Positions 50,771-62,280 are shown, numbered from the stretch's first letter. The stretch: DNA of 64,000 bases from Ophiodon elongatus (GCA_016806645.1 JACSYO010001548.1:62001-126000); one strand, 5' to 3'. The notes: generated from the sequence alone by a model not told the origin. Translations and numbers: made by a program.

Positions 50771-52930
50771 CGCGCTTGCCATTGGACTACACCGCCTGAA
50801 ATTTACTAAGCCTGCAGCCAATAGATTGCCGCATTCTCTCAATCACCCTTAACCAGCCGCTGTGTTGTGGCAGCTCTGGCATGGAGCATGGAACATGGCA
50901 ACGGCTGCTTCCGTGGCTCCCAAGGGTCCCAGAGAGCAACACCACAGAAACATGAGGGATTCTTTACTTCACTGTGACTTATTTATATGTATTTAATGTA
51001 GCAAGACAATGACGATGTGCCATGTAGAAATTGTGGACAGAAGGGCCCTGGGGGGAAAAAGCATTTTGGGCCCCCTCACCACCCATCAGTCCCTCTCAAA
51101 TGTAACCTTTGTGCTTTGTTGACAGTGCCTTTACTTCCTCAACAACAATAATGTGATTTTCTTCAATGTTTCCTAACTTTTCTTCCAACGCCATTAAAAA
51201 TGACTGTGGGGAGCTTTTAACTGTTATTTCCTACTGATGCCTCGAGATGAGCTACATAAGTAAACAAAACCACCGGTTTCTATAGTTCTTCTTAATGCTT
51301 GTCATCGGGGTCCAGCAACTCCCACAGATCAGACTCCAGCGGGAGGTGGTGAACTCTGTACCCGTCAGCAGTGGCTCCTCATCCAGCTAGGAGCTGGGCC
51401 AACACCCCGCTGCTGGAGACGCAGGCCGCATTGCTGGGCCCGCTGGAGGGAAGGGAGGCACGGGAGAACCAGAACCAGGACGGCAGTCGAATAGTCCTAA
51501 CTGAGTGAAATGAACCGGAAGTATCTAAGTGGCCGCCATGATAAGAGCTGTTCGAATCCAGCCTGAGTCTGTCTGAGTCTGTGTCTGACCCAGCTGCGGT
51601 AAAACGCAAGGTTTTCTTCAGGGAATCTGGTGCTCGAAAATACTGCCGCTTTCGTCCACAGGGATTGACAAAACCAACACAAAATTCCTCATAGTAGCTT
51701 TGAGCACAATGAAAGAAAATATCACATTGGTAACCCACAAACTGGGTTCGCATATTCGATGAAAGTGACAAAATACACCCTTTTATTTGGAATAAAGACT
51801 GCTGTGCAAGTCTGTGAAAGAGAAAGTAGTGTTGGGTAAAAAGTCCTCTCAACACCAATCACAGATATGGAGCAGACAGAAAATCTATTGTGTTTAAACA
51901 TGTTTTACAGCTGGAGTTTCTGAGACCCCAAACAAAAGTAATTTTGTTTTGCAGACTTCTATAACTATGTCCTTCCACCCCCTTCTTTGATTCTGTGTGA
52001 AGTTAATCTATAGGCTTCTGTATGCAATTCACATACACGTTTTATTTGATCTCAAGAAAGAAATATTCATAATCCGCAGACGATATCCTTCCCCTTCATC
52101 AGCCTGCCATTAAATTTAGATAACGATAAAAAGGCTGGAAATGGATGCTAAAGCTTTTAAAGTTGCAATATGATTTGCTATGATATCAAGGTCAAGTTAA
52201 TTTCAAATCAACAAGAAAAAAAATTATCAATGTTCCTCATCATGATGTCAGTGAATACAGACCTACAGCAGGACTGCACAGTGGAGTCGGAGCCTGAGGA
52301 TCAGACAGGCTGAGAGCGGTACAGAAGGCAGGTCCCCCTTTGAAATCGTCATCATTTATTCCCTCTCCCCACATCATAAGCCCCAGCGGTCGGGGGTATC
52401 CTCCTCGCCTCTGAAGTATATATCAGCCTCAGTCAGCAGCTCGGCCCAGATCGACTGGGTGACTTTCATAAGAATGATGATGGGACGTCACTGCTGCCTG
52501 GCCGAAGCCAAATCAAATGTTCAGCAGCATTACGAATCCACCTGCAACCTGTGGCAGTGGACCTCCGAGCATGACACATGTGACCTTTCTCCTCCTGTAT
52601 TAACATGTATGCTGCATGACGGAGCTGTCAATGAGGATTTCATCATCAAAGCTACACCCAGGGTGGAAGTTTTAGTAGAAGCATTGCAAATATGCTTCAA
52701 TTGTCTTCCAGATTGTTGGTGTAAATTGTCATAAAATAAGGCAATTATTTACCTGCGCGATGTAAATGAATGTAATTAGTTTCAGCTCAGGTTAAAATTC
52801 ACAGTCTCTAGTTATCTCATTCATTATTTTCTGTGTTTTGAAAATGGAAACGTCCACTCATTCGTTAGAAAAAAAGCACGTAGACTTAGTTTATCAAGCA
52901 AATAAATGAGGTTATGAATAATGTGAACGC
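50771..52930. other. Non-coding flank with one unexplained open frame
   Basis: No recognisable gene. The minus strand is open for 159 codons at 51379-51858, encoding a Ser-rich stretch (SDTDSDRLRLDSNSSYHGGH). I recognise no domain, there are no clear splice sites, and the local style suggests repeat DNA. The part 52250-52450 is of higher complexity and could be regulatory. I see nothing else to name. Confidence 0.35.
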
Positions 52931-52931
52931 T

Positions 52932-53168
52932 AGGGGGCAACTGTGACTCAGTGGTAAAGCAGGGTCGTCCTTCAATCAGAGAATCAGCGGTTTGATCCCA
53001 GGCTCAGCGGTTCGATCCCCGGCTCCTCCAGTCCATGTCGATGTGTCCTTGGGCAAGACACTTAGCCCCAAATTGCAGGCTGTTCCTGCGGTGTATGAAT
53101 GAGTGCGTATGATTAGTTAGTCCTGATGAGCAGGTGGCACCTTGCATGCTACACCCTGCCATCAGTGT
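52932..53168 (+). repeat. tRNA-derived SINE with duplicated B box
   Basis: Head: GGCAACTGTGACTCAGTGG (A-box-like). It has two successive B-box-like blocks, AGCGGTTTGATCCCAGGCTC and AGCGGTTCGATCCCCGGCTC, a roughly 20-base tandem duplication. The tail GTCCATGTCGATGTGTCCTT matches the copy at 1401-1680. Confidence 0.8.
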
Positions 53169-54149
53169 ATATATAGTTTTTTGCAAAATGTGACGACAAA
53201 CTGCATTTTGTAGCGCAACTCTGTGTTGTACAATGACAATAAATGGCCCTTGTAACCTCGACCTTGCCGTCAGACAGCCCTTCCGTTATCTATATTTTAT
53301 TGAAAGCCAACAGAAAGCCAACAGACTCCATAGACAACAATGATCTTACCTAGCAGAACACAAGAGTTGTTGGTCTACTGCTGCATCGATCGGTTAGTTT
53401 GTTTGAGTTATTTTCAGTGCTCGTTCAGTTAACTGAATAAAAGCAGCCGACTGTTGTACACTGATTGTAAATCCCCAGTCCCATAAACACTGGATGCTAC
53501 CAAACTCCCACATCCTTCAAATTACACTCTTTCGGTTTGTAACAGTCCTTTTTATATAACCCTGATGACATCACTATGACCTCATCAGGAACAGTTGGAC
53601 TTGATAAAGCATCGGAGACACAAAGACAACAGTGCTGTCCCGAGAACATACGGATACATGCGTTTTACAGTCAGCAGTGTCGGCAGCTCCATCACATCTG
53701 TGCAGTATAAATGCAGCTGTGGATTGAGTGTATATGGATGGACGGTGTGGCCGTGTGCGCTCTTGCAGAATGAAGAAACTGTCAGACCTGTGGACTTATA
53801 GCAGCACCACAAGTTGAGGGCAAGAAGTGTGGCGTTTAATACTTCACAGAGGACAAGCTCGCCTCTGATGATTTAAACAAACAGTGGCAGTAACCACATG
53901 CAGAGAGACAGAGATGGGGGGAGAGCGGGGAGATCTGAGACAGCGAGGACTCCTCTCTTCCTCTGTGTTTAAGCACAGACAATTCCTGTCGCCTCGGGGT
54001 AGCAAACAGATACATAAAGGCAGTAAAGGGGCCGCTGAGGCATGACGATGGGATTCTTCAGCAGCAGCTCGCTCTCTGGTGTTGACACGTGAAGACGAGG
54101 ACAAGGCCTCTTCAGTGAATACTTAGCATTGTCACTGTGTTGATGCAAT
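53169..54149. other. Non-coding stretch, nothing recognised
   Basis: No domain, splice-bounded exon or repeat boundary is recognisable. Short open frames only. Confidence 0.5.
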
Positions 54150-54440
54150 AGAGGCGGGGCTAATGGCTTCTCTTTCCGCTAATGCGGAAGGGTCTTAAAC
54201 TTGCATTCTTCCTGGTGAAGAATGCAATGATGGTCATCAGGGGGCGACTCTTGTGGTTGCAAAAAAAAGTCTCTGAGAAAATGACCCTACTTCTCACTTG
54301 AAATATTAACGTAGTAAATATTACAAACATGACTATGGTCAAATAGACTATAAAGTATTGTATGCTTTAGGGCGGGGCTACCTTGTGATTGACAAGTCGC
54401 TACTACAGCGATGTTCGGTCTGGGAGTTGTCCATGTTTTC
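54150..54440. repeat. Interspersed repeat, class uncertain
   Basis: Blocks such as CAGGGGGCGACTCTTGTGGT and GGGCGGGGCTACCTTGTGAT with TTGACAAGTCGCTAC are familiar from abundant teleost repeats. The ends are not clear. Confidence 0.45.
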
Positions 54441-55638
54441 GTGTAAGAACTTTATCCCTTTCAGTGTGTTTTCACTTCATGAAAGTTAATTATAACATTT
54501 TGGTTGCCTAAAAATGTGTTATTCACCATTCAGTTGTACTTAGCTCCTCCCTCTCGTGTCACTTTTGGTTGCAAAAAACAAGCTGAGAACCGAAATGATG
54601 AACTTGATTCCACAAAGCAATGGTTTACTTATATATAGTTTAAGTATGAAACTCCCTTCAACCTTCCACTTAAAGGAACATTCCACCTTAAGATACACCG
54701 TGTATCTCGGCCGGATCCAACAAATTTCAAAAATAACAACTCTACTGCTATCTTTGCAGATAGATTTATGTGCAAATATTTTGAAGACGGCCCTCCCCTT
54801 GGTCACCTAAAAAGACAAATTGTTTGCCTGACGAGTTACCTCTTGTGGTTGTGTAAGTAATGACTGTTAATCTATCAAAAGTAAAGGAAGTAGTGTGATG
54901 TAACAACCTTAGTCTTGGTTGGGCATATGAGCGTAGCATCCTAGGAGTAATTTAATATTGGATGATTCTGCACCTGATGATTTCTGTCCAGCGCCAACGT
55001 TCAGTGTCAACGAAGCAAGAGGAGGAAAGTAAGAGTGGGGTTGTGGATGGGTGTGTAATATATTCAGCTTTCGTGCAGTTGGCGAGTTGCCAGGTGCAGA
55101 TAAATTAGGAAAATAATACAATATTGTTTTTGAACTTATCCTAATTATTATAATATAGTTTTGAAGGATCATCCAAAATCAACATCCTTGTCTGGCTGGG
55201 CAGGTTGGGTAAATAAATTGTCTGACTTACACACTGAGACAACAGTTTATTAATGGTCAACCTTCAGTTTTTTTAAGCCTTTTATTTACCTTCCCATAAC
55301 CAATCCTTAACACTCTAGGGAGGACGAACGCGCCGGCGCGTTTATTCTGAATTTACTCGATGTTTCTATTAATACCTCCGCGATAATGCAGCGCAGAAAA
55401 ATGATTCAGATGTTGTCGGAATCTGTAGACTCTCAACTTCCATGTCCTTATTCTCACGACATTGTACGTGACCCACACAGCAAGCTACAGAGGCAGATCA
55501 GGTGTGTGTCGAGCTCCGCCCCTCACCGTCATTTGTGGATTCGTGTGTCCGTCTACATTTTGTGTGAAACTAACCAATAGACACTCAGGAAACCACTAAG
55601 GACCTACCCATCACCTTGCGCTTCAGAAAAACATTGCA
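54441..55638. other. Non-coding stretch with CpG-rich palindrome
   Basis: No gene is recognised. At 55327-55342 lies AACGCGCCGGCGCGTT, a perfect 16-base palindrome, 12 bases after TTAACACTCTAGG. The TTAA start and nearby CpGs recall piggyBac-type ends, but no transposase or opposite end is seen. Confidence 0.4.
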
Positions 55639-56267
55639 GTTCTATTTCATCCTTCCTGACCGCCAGAGGCAGTGCTTAACATTGGATATCTTCCGTCTCG
55701 CGCACACGCAGGTCGAGTCTTGATATCAACAAAGTCGATACCTGTGATCACCTGTGACCTCGGATGACCCCAGCCGGGTATGAGTTCCAGCGTCGTCCTG
55801 AGATCAGTCCTTTTTCATCTTCTTGCTTACGCAGGCTAACTACTATCGTAGCATTAGCTAAAGCTAAATTTGTTTGAGGTTAAAACTTCAGGAGTTTGTC
55901 GCTGGTAGCCTTGTGACAAGCTGTCCCTCTTAAGTGGGAACGGTGTGCTTTTACTGTTCGGACCATCGAGTCGGACCGGTGCACCCATCCTCGGTCATCA
56001 CCAGTGAAAACATCAACGGGTGAGATCGATTACATTGTTTTCCAATAACAGGATCCCATGGTTGGCAGAGCACTCTCGCTCTCGCTAAATGAGTGGTGTG
56101 CTAAAGAGAGCGTGTCTGCTCGGTGTGGCGAGACGCTACACTGTCGCGTCCGGCTTTCTGTGAGCAGAGTGTCCCACTCAGACTGACTTGGTGGGACGCT
56201 GGTTGGTTTAAGTCGATGACGATACTTATAACGTGTACATTGACAAGGTAACACTATGGCTCTCTGT

Positions 56268-56522
56268 GAGCAGAGCACTCTCGCTCAAGCTAACTTGAGG
56301 CCACGCTGATTCTGACAGCTACCAGTTAACTATCTTACGAGTGGAGAGTGTCCTCGCTCCCCTCTCTCTGAACAGACTGTTTCCCACAGGACCTGTCGAT
56401 ACAGTAGCAGAGTGCTCTCGCTCAAGCTTACTGGTAGGATACCAATAACCACAGCTACCTTACTAGTGAAGAGAGTGTCCTCGCTCTCTTCTCACTGAAC
56501 AGACTGTTTCTGACCTGTCAAG
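56268..56522 (+). repeat. Imperfect tandem repeats in DIRS leader
   Basis: Two units of about 120-135 bases (56268-56400 and 56406-56522) share AGCAGAG-GCTCTCGCTCAAGCT at their start and GAGAGTGTCCTCGCTC and GAACAGACTGTTTC near their end. A third, more diverged start is at about 56062. Confidence 0.65.
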
Positions 56523-57064
56523 ATGACCAGCATCACCGACCTGGCAAAAGCCCTAGGCCTGAGGCAGGAGCTAGCCACGCTCCTAGCCAAAGGTGCAATC
56601 GAGGTGGTGGACCCCCTGTCACAGCCCGGGGGGGGTTCTACTCAACCTAAGGTTGAGTAAGGAAGAAAGGCGGTGAACTGCGCCCAGTCCTGGATCTGAG
56701 GGGACTCAACAAGTTCCTGAAGGTCTTACTGTTTCATATGCTGAGCACAGCAGACGTCCTTCGTGCCGTCTCCAGAGGAGACAGGTTCACGCCTGTCGAC
56801 TTGAAGGATGCCTTTTTCCATATTCACATTGTGTCTCACCACAGACAGTTACTTCGTTTCGCCTTCCAAGGCCGTTACCTGGACAAACCGGGATGGCTGA
56901 TTTGTGCGCCATCCCGGTTTCAGGCTGCACAGGACACTACTCGCTTTTTCTCTCACGTGGCCCTGTTGGGCCTTAGGGTAAACAAGGAGAAGAGCTCTCT
57001 GAGCCCTTCTCAGAGCATAACCTTCATCGGTGTAGCTCTGGATACAGTCACTATGAGGGCCTGA
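56523..57064 (+). pseudogene. DIRS-like reverse transcriptase relic
   Basis: The frame opens with ATG at 56523 (LATLLAKGAIEVVDPLSQPG), shifts near 56640, and continues with GGELRPVLDLRGLNKFL and, from 56738, RFTPVDLKDAFFHIHI, which contains the first catalytic Asp motif. LLRFAFQGRY then jumps directly to GWLICAPSRFQAAQDTTRFF and LLGLRVNKEKSSLSPSQS. The fingers/palm part and the YxDD catalytic box normally lying between are deleted. At the junction sits a perfect 13-base hairpin. It ends at TGA 57062. Cannot have been active. Confidence 0.75.
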
Positions 57065-57191
57065 TCGTCACTCCAGTGTGTGGACGACATCCTCCACAGC
57101 CTTTCCCTCTTACGAGGGGGCAGGCCCTACATCGTCTTCCTTCGCCTATTGGGCAAATTGACAGCTGCCTGATCTGCTCAGGATCGCACGG

Positions 57192-57489
57192 AGCATGTCT
57201 ATGTTCTAGAGCTACGGGCTGTGCACCTAGTACTCAAACATTTCCTGCCATACTTGAGAAGAAAGCATGTACTCGTTCCGTCGGACAAAACCCCGGCCGT
57301 GTTCCACATAAACCATCAGGGGGGCACCAGGTCTGCAAGGCTGCTATGGGTGTCCCATGCCCTTCTGACTTGGGCGGCCCCTCGCCTGACCAGCTTTCAG
57401 GCAATGTATCTACCAGGAGAACGGAACCAGGTCGCAGACTCCCTCTCCCGTCACAAGCCTCCATTGGGGGAGTGGCAGCTCCACCCATA
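57192..57489 (+). pseudogene. DIRS-like RNase H relic
   Basis: It encodes VYVLELRAVHLVLKHFLPYL, KHVLVPSDKTPAVFHINHQG and GERNQVADSLSR, then GEWQLHP and a stop. This is the RNase H domain that follows reverse transcriptase in DIRS elements; the Glu in LEL and the Asp in VADSLSR are kept, and the usual TDNT is here SDKT. It is out of frame with the reverse transcriptase piece. Confidence 0.7.
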
Positions 57490-57779
57490 GGTGGTGGGCC
57501 GAGTTCCTCTGCTTGAGCCGTACGAGGTAGGCACTTGGGATTCCTCGTGACTCTGTTGATATAAGTCATCCAGTGTTAAGCACTGCCTCTGGCGGTCAGG
57601 AAGGATGAAATAGAACAAAAGTTACAAATGTAACTATGGTTCTATGAATCCTGGATGACCGCCAGAGTTTCTGGTCAAAATTTGGTTTTAGATATTTATT
57701 ATACATTAATCCATTTCATTCATATATTCCACTACTTTTGTGAAAGTAAGACTTTGGTAAACCAATTTCAAGCACCAAA

Positions 57780-58040
57780 ACAACGTATCCACATGAGTAA
57801 AGGTATGTTTTCACAAGAGATTTGAAGAATCTCAAAAAATATACTTCAACTTTTCAGCTTTAGGGCCAAATCCTCTCTTTATACAGTGCCTTAGGACAAT
57901 TGGTGCCTCATTATAAAGAGAGCTGAGATCGTTCTGCAAATTTTGATACATAACACATGGGTATGTATCATATATGGAGGGGCATTTAAAAGGTGAATTT
58001 AAGAAGATGTGTAAAATTCAAGAAAATGCCTTTAGACCCC
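57780..58040 (+). repeat. Dispersed repeat, copy 1
   Basis: Shares long blocks with 63075-63330 in the same orientation: TATCCACATGAGTAAAG, TTTTCACAAGAGATTTGAAG, CAGTGCCTTAGGACAATTGG, ACACATGGGTATGT-TCATAT and GGTGAATTTAAGAA. Non-coding, class unknown. It follows directly on the DIRS element. Confidence 0.7.
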
Positions 58041-58276
58041 AAAGAGAATAGAACCCACAATAGAAAACATGTACAGATAGTTTTTGAAATGCTCATACGT
58101 GTCATTCTTTAAAGGCATTCATGGCCATCAAAATCTATCAAAATTAACGTTTGAATATTCATCCTCAAATACATAGGTTTGAATTATTCAAATATCTGTT
58201 GTTGAAGTTGAACGTACCTGTTGAACCTGCATTTACATTGTAATCTAGCCACGTCATGGGACTCTCAAAAAACCCT

Positions 58277-58416
58277 CAGACAAACCACATCCAAATATAT
58301 TCATGATGAAAATTGCACATCCTTTTAAAAAGGCATACAGTATATTTGTTGATTTATATTACATTCATTTTAAACAATATATTTTTATCTTAACTATGTT
58401 TTTGTGCATTGATGAG

Positions 58417-58469
<53 letters not shown>

Positions 58470-58550
58470 TATATATATATACATATATATATACTGTATG
58501 CATTTAAAAAGATGTGCAATTTTCATAATTAATTAATTTGGATGTGAGGT
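58277..58550. mobile_element. Fold-back element with (TA)n core
   Basis: The left arm (58277-58346), including ACCACATCCAAATATATTC and ATGAAAATTGCACAT, pairs with the right arm (58487-58550), including ATGTGCAATTTTCAT and TTTGGATGTGAGGT. Arms are roughly 65 bases with a few mismatches and enclose a long TA repeat. No coding capacity. Looks like a palindromic MITE. Confidence 0.7.
58418..58494. repeat. (TA)n microsatellite
   Basis: More than 30 TA units with two small interruptions, inside the fold-back element. Confidence 0.95.
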
Positions 58551-58582
58551 CTTCTGTGTGCATTCATTAATATTGAGACTGC

Positions 58583-58705
58583 TTCAATTCAATTCAATTT
58601 ATTTTGTCGAGCCCAAAATCACAAATTTGCCTCAGAGGGCTTTACAATCTGTACACATATGACATCCTCTGTCCCTGGAGGGATCTGACCCCATAGAGCG
58701 CAGTG
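58583..58705 (+). repeat. Interspersed repeat (TTCAATTCAATTTATT family)
   Basis: It starts TTCAATTCAATTCAATTTAT and contains AAATTTGCCTCAGAGGGCTT and TACAATCTGTACACATATGA, blocks of an abundant teleost retroposon tail. Confidence 0.6.
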
Positions 58706-59756
58706 ATAATTGTAAAGGAAGCTAGCTCTGGTAAAGGGTCAGCACTGAGGTGGTTGCAGACTTCTAGTACCCTTACACCTAAACCAAGGAACTTACAAAA
58801 GACTGAAGGGTCATTACGTCATCGTGACAGCATTCTAATTCTGCATTGGTGCCAGATTTTTGGTGCTAATTCTTTGAAGGTAATGGTGAGGGCATAGCAA
58901 GTCCCACTGTAACCTCTCATATCTATGTTGTTTCACCTTTAACTGAGATATGCTTCCGCAAAGTAAAAACACATTATGTAAGTTTGAATTGTGTTCTTTA
59001 TCTAAATGTGCTATTTGTTTTCCTTGTTATTTGTCTCCAAACAGATCATGGCTTCATCAGTAACTGCATCTAGCTCAACCTCGAGATAACTAAATTATGA
59101 TACATGACTGGACTATTATCACTGACCAGACTGCAATTATAACCAACATCAATAAATTAATGGCTCTGGTTTTAACTGCTGATGACATGATATGGCCTGT
59201 CAGAGTTCGGTAAATATAGGACTTGACCGTATGCTAACAGTTTGCCTTAGTGATTTACATTCATATTAGTCATCTAGACTATTATTAGTTAGCACACACA
59301 TAAGTAATCAAGTCAGCAATTAAGCTAGAAAGACATTCACCAACACCTCAGCTCCCCATCTGTCAAATATTATTGAGAGGGCTAGCTAACGTTATCCCTC
59401 AAAAACACCATATCATTACAGTTAGATATTGGTTAGTTATTAATAACAAAGATGATTACAATCAATTACTTGTAGAATGCTACCAGCTTGGCACCAATGT
59501 GGGTTCAGTGACGTAATGGCTCTTCCTTCTTTTATAGGTTTCTCGACCTAAACCAGTGATAGTTAGTAAGTGATGCTGCATTAATGTATTGTTAAGAGAA
59601 AGGTCAGGGTAGTGAAAAATATACCCATGGTGACGGGAGTGGCAACCAGCCAGTGTATGTTCTGAGCTGAAATGATGAGTGAACGCTGCTTCAGCCACAT
59701 ACAGTATAAGGGCTGAGGCGCTCAACGCAAACGTGGCTGCCACTCAGTGCAACCAT
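58706..59756. other. Non-coding stretch, nothing recognised
   Basis: AT-rich, with no domain, exon signals or repeat boundary that I can name. Confidence 0.5.
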
Positions 59757-59955
59757 AATGATAAATGGACTGCATTTATACATCACCTACATCCAAAAGC
59801 ACTTTAAAACCTGCCTATTCACACACACACTTACCCACCAGTGGCAGTGAGCCGCCATGCAACTGCCCATTGGGAGAAAATTGTGTTCCACATCTTGCTC
59901 AAGGACTCTTTAACATGTAGAAAAGAGGAGCTGGTGATTGAACGAGCCTAGCTCT
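59757..59955 (-). repeat. SINE copy, tRNA-derived family
   Basis: On the plus strand it begins ATGGACTGCATTTATACAT, the reverse complement of the common tail, and runs to GCTGGTGATTGAACGAGCC, a decayed B-box region. Diverged relative to the other copies. Confidence 0.55.
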
Positions 59956-60830
59956 GTTTGTAACTCCAGTAATGGAATTGGTACTTCTGTAGATACAGTG
60001 ATATATTGCTCTGAAAGATAACCGTGCTTAACAGCGTGTACAATGTAGAAGTATATGGGTGAAATGGCAAAGTGACTCACACTCAATATTTACAGTTAAA
60101 GAAACACAGTTGTCTCTGTAAATACTGTGTGATGGAATAAAAACACTGCTGGATTTTGATTTACCGGATTTAATTAATCCTGCCTGATTAAATTATCTTT
60201 TTTCTTCAACTGAGGTAAATAAAGGCGTCTTCAAAAAAGAGATTCCTCAGGAGTACTCTACATACGATGTCATACGTTGCATAACACCGTACAGCATGAT
60301 ACATTTGTGCCATCACATTTTTCATAGCATTAGTGTTAAATTCAGACACTAATATTTAAATATAAAAGCAAACTAAATCCAGGCAGGTATTCAAATGATG
60401 AGCAAGTTTCACAGGCTGGCATCGAAGGCTGGTCCCTAATCAAGAACAAAAAAAAAAGGAGGTTGAATTACTTCAAAGCAGTAAGTAAATCAGTACAAAG
60501 TTTCATAGCCATTGAGTTAACCCACTGTCAAGGAAATTTAACAGTTCCTGTGTCTATTTCCCATAAAAGCCAACAGAGTGAGGAACAGGAGGGAATATGC
60601 GCTTTGTGCAATTGGAAGGCTTAATGTAAAACATCTGTTGCTGAAGGTATTGAGTCATTGACAGTTGCTTAACATCAAGCGACTAAAATTAAAGTAGGAG
60701 TAGTAGACTGTCAAAAAGAAGGCAAGTAATACATGACAGTGGTATACTGATTGGAAATGTACTTTATTTTAAGAGCTGAATTTGAAATTAAGACCATTTC
60801 TATGATGAGCAATTAGCCGAGAAGCTAACG
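59956..60830. other. Non-coding stretch, nothing recognised
   Basis: No coding or repeat signal that I can support. Confidence 0.5.
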
Positions 60831-61473
60831 GTGCTAACAAACCCGTTCTCACTCCCAACTCGTCAGATACCAATGGTTGGTCAGTGCCCCTTGGTATTGG
60901 AAGTCGACACAAGGAGGCCCCCTTTAGCAGCTGTATGCAATGCACCAGGCTTTCAACCAACTCCAGCGTAACCCCTACCACGGCATTAGTGGACAGTAAG
61001 AGCATGTGAATTGTGTGAGAGTCTGTTTAGGGTGAGCAGGAGCAGTGGTGGCTGGGTCAAACAAACAAACAAACAGGACTTTCACTCGGAGACCAGCGTT
61101 TGTATCCAATGTGAAACAAAAAGTAAATGTCAGCATTTTGTCACCTGTGTCGTTAGTCACGTGATTGGTTTGTCACTCACTAGTGTCGTGAGTCGTTAGT
61201 CACTCGAAAGTAACGTAAGTGGCTAGTAAGTCAAGTTAATGTCAACCACACTCTTTTCCTTAATCTAACTAAGTGGTTTTATTGCCCACACCTACATTTC
61301 TGTGAAGACAAAAGTTTATTTCGAAAGGATACTATGTACATATTGATACTCAGTCCTGACATTCTCAAAACTAATGCTAGAGGGGTACTTGGTGTGCTGA
61401 TCTTCGATGCCAAGGGGCACTGACTAAGCTTTGGTATTTGACAAGATGGTAGTGAGAATGTACCGTGCTAACA
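60831..61473. mobile_element. Inverted-repeat non-autonomous element
   Basis: Arms at 60831-60915 and 61381-61473 are inverted copies: the left reads GTTCTCACTCCCAACTCGTC, AGATACCAATGGTTGGTCAG and TGCCCCTTGG; the right, reverse complemented, reads ATTCTCACTACCATCTTGTC, AAATACCAAAGCTTAGTCAG and TGCCCCTTGG. Between them lies sequence related, in reverse, to the repeat at 46780-47050. No transposase. Confidence 0.6.
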
Positions 61474-61929
61474 GTGCAACCAACAACGCAGTTGGTTGGG
61501 ATAGCGGTATCATCGGTAACTATGGTATTAGCAGAGTGGATAGCAACAGTGGGGCACACTTACATGCAAAGATGTTCCCTAAAAGGCATGTTGAGTCGGC
61601 CCGGCTACGTAAACAAAGCACAAAAAAAAAAAAAAAATCAGACAACACACAAAGAGGGGGAGTTTACGCTCTGCTGAGGTAGACTTTACTCCTATGCTAT
61701 ACCTTTACATAGCAAATGTTTGCTACTATAATAATAGTAATTTCTAATTTATCCCCTAATTTTTTAAGAAAAAAGATTAAGTGTTTGTGAGTTGGTAGAA
61801 AATATCAGGAAACAGGGAAATTCCATAAAGAATTCTGATAAATATTCTTGAAATAGAGAAAATGGTAAAAAAAAAGTTCAGCTTCTTTCATAAGCCGTAC
61901 GATCTCTCTCATCAGCTGAGGTAAATATC
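61474..61929. other. Non-coding stretch, nothing recognised
   Basis: It contains an A-rich run near 61621. No gene or repeat identified. Confidence 0.5.
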
Positions 61930-62280
61930 GATAGTCACACTTTATTTCACTTTCATGAACACACTACAGGAAGGAGAGTCCAGAAGGCAGACAGGTAACA
62001 AGCAGGTACGCTAATCAGGTAACAGAAGATCCAAACAGCAACAAAGCAAGACGAACCGACAACCAACAGAGAAAAGTCAAGACAATAAAGTAAATAAATA
62101 AAAATAAATCAGACAACAATACACAGGTGGGCAGATATGAGGGCAGGCTGAAAGCTGATTGGTGGAAGAAAGGAAACAGAGCAAGGCTGACGAAACTAAT
62201 ACAACACAGGTGACACAGAAAAAAATTAGGGAAAACCACAAGGACAAGAAGTCGAACAAACACATGACACATAAAGCAAG
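61930..62280. repeat. Possible interspersed repeat
   Basis: Blocks such as CAGGTACGCTAATCAGGTAA, AGGCTGAAAGCTGATTGGTG and AATTAGGGAAAACCACAAGG recall abundant teleost repeats. The ends and class are not determined. Confidence 0.3.

Larger units (their letters stand above)
55639..57616 (+). mobile_element. DIRS-like retrotransposon, internally deleted
   Basis: A 1,978-base segment is bounded by 49-base inverted repeats, 55639-55687 and 57568-57616 (48 of 49 bases pair), starting GTTCTATTTCATCCTTCCTG. Between them are a non-coding leader with imperfect tandem repeats, a reverse transcriptase piece and an RNase H piece of DIRS type. Inverted rather than direct terminal repeats are a DIRS hallmark. 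Full-length DIRS elements are several kilobases and encode a tyrosine recombinase; that and the gag-like frame are absent. After the right repeat, GTTACAAATGTAAC and a second GGATGACCGCCAGAG follow, probably more of the terminus. Confidence 0.8.

Noticed and set aside
51379..51858. 159-codon minus-strand open frame as a gene
   Set aside because: No recognisable domain, no clear exon signals, and the surroundings look repetitive; described only as unexplained.
57234..57569. Minus-strand open frame opposite the DIRS RNase H
   Set aside because: Antisense shadow of the DIRS coding strand.
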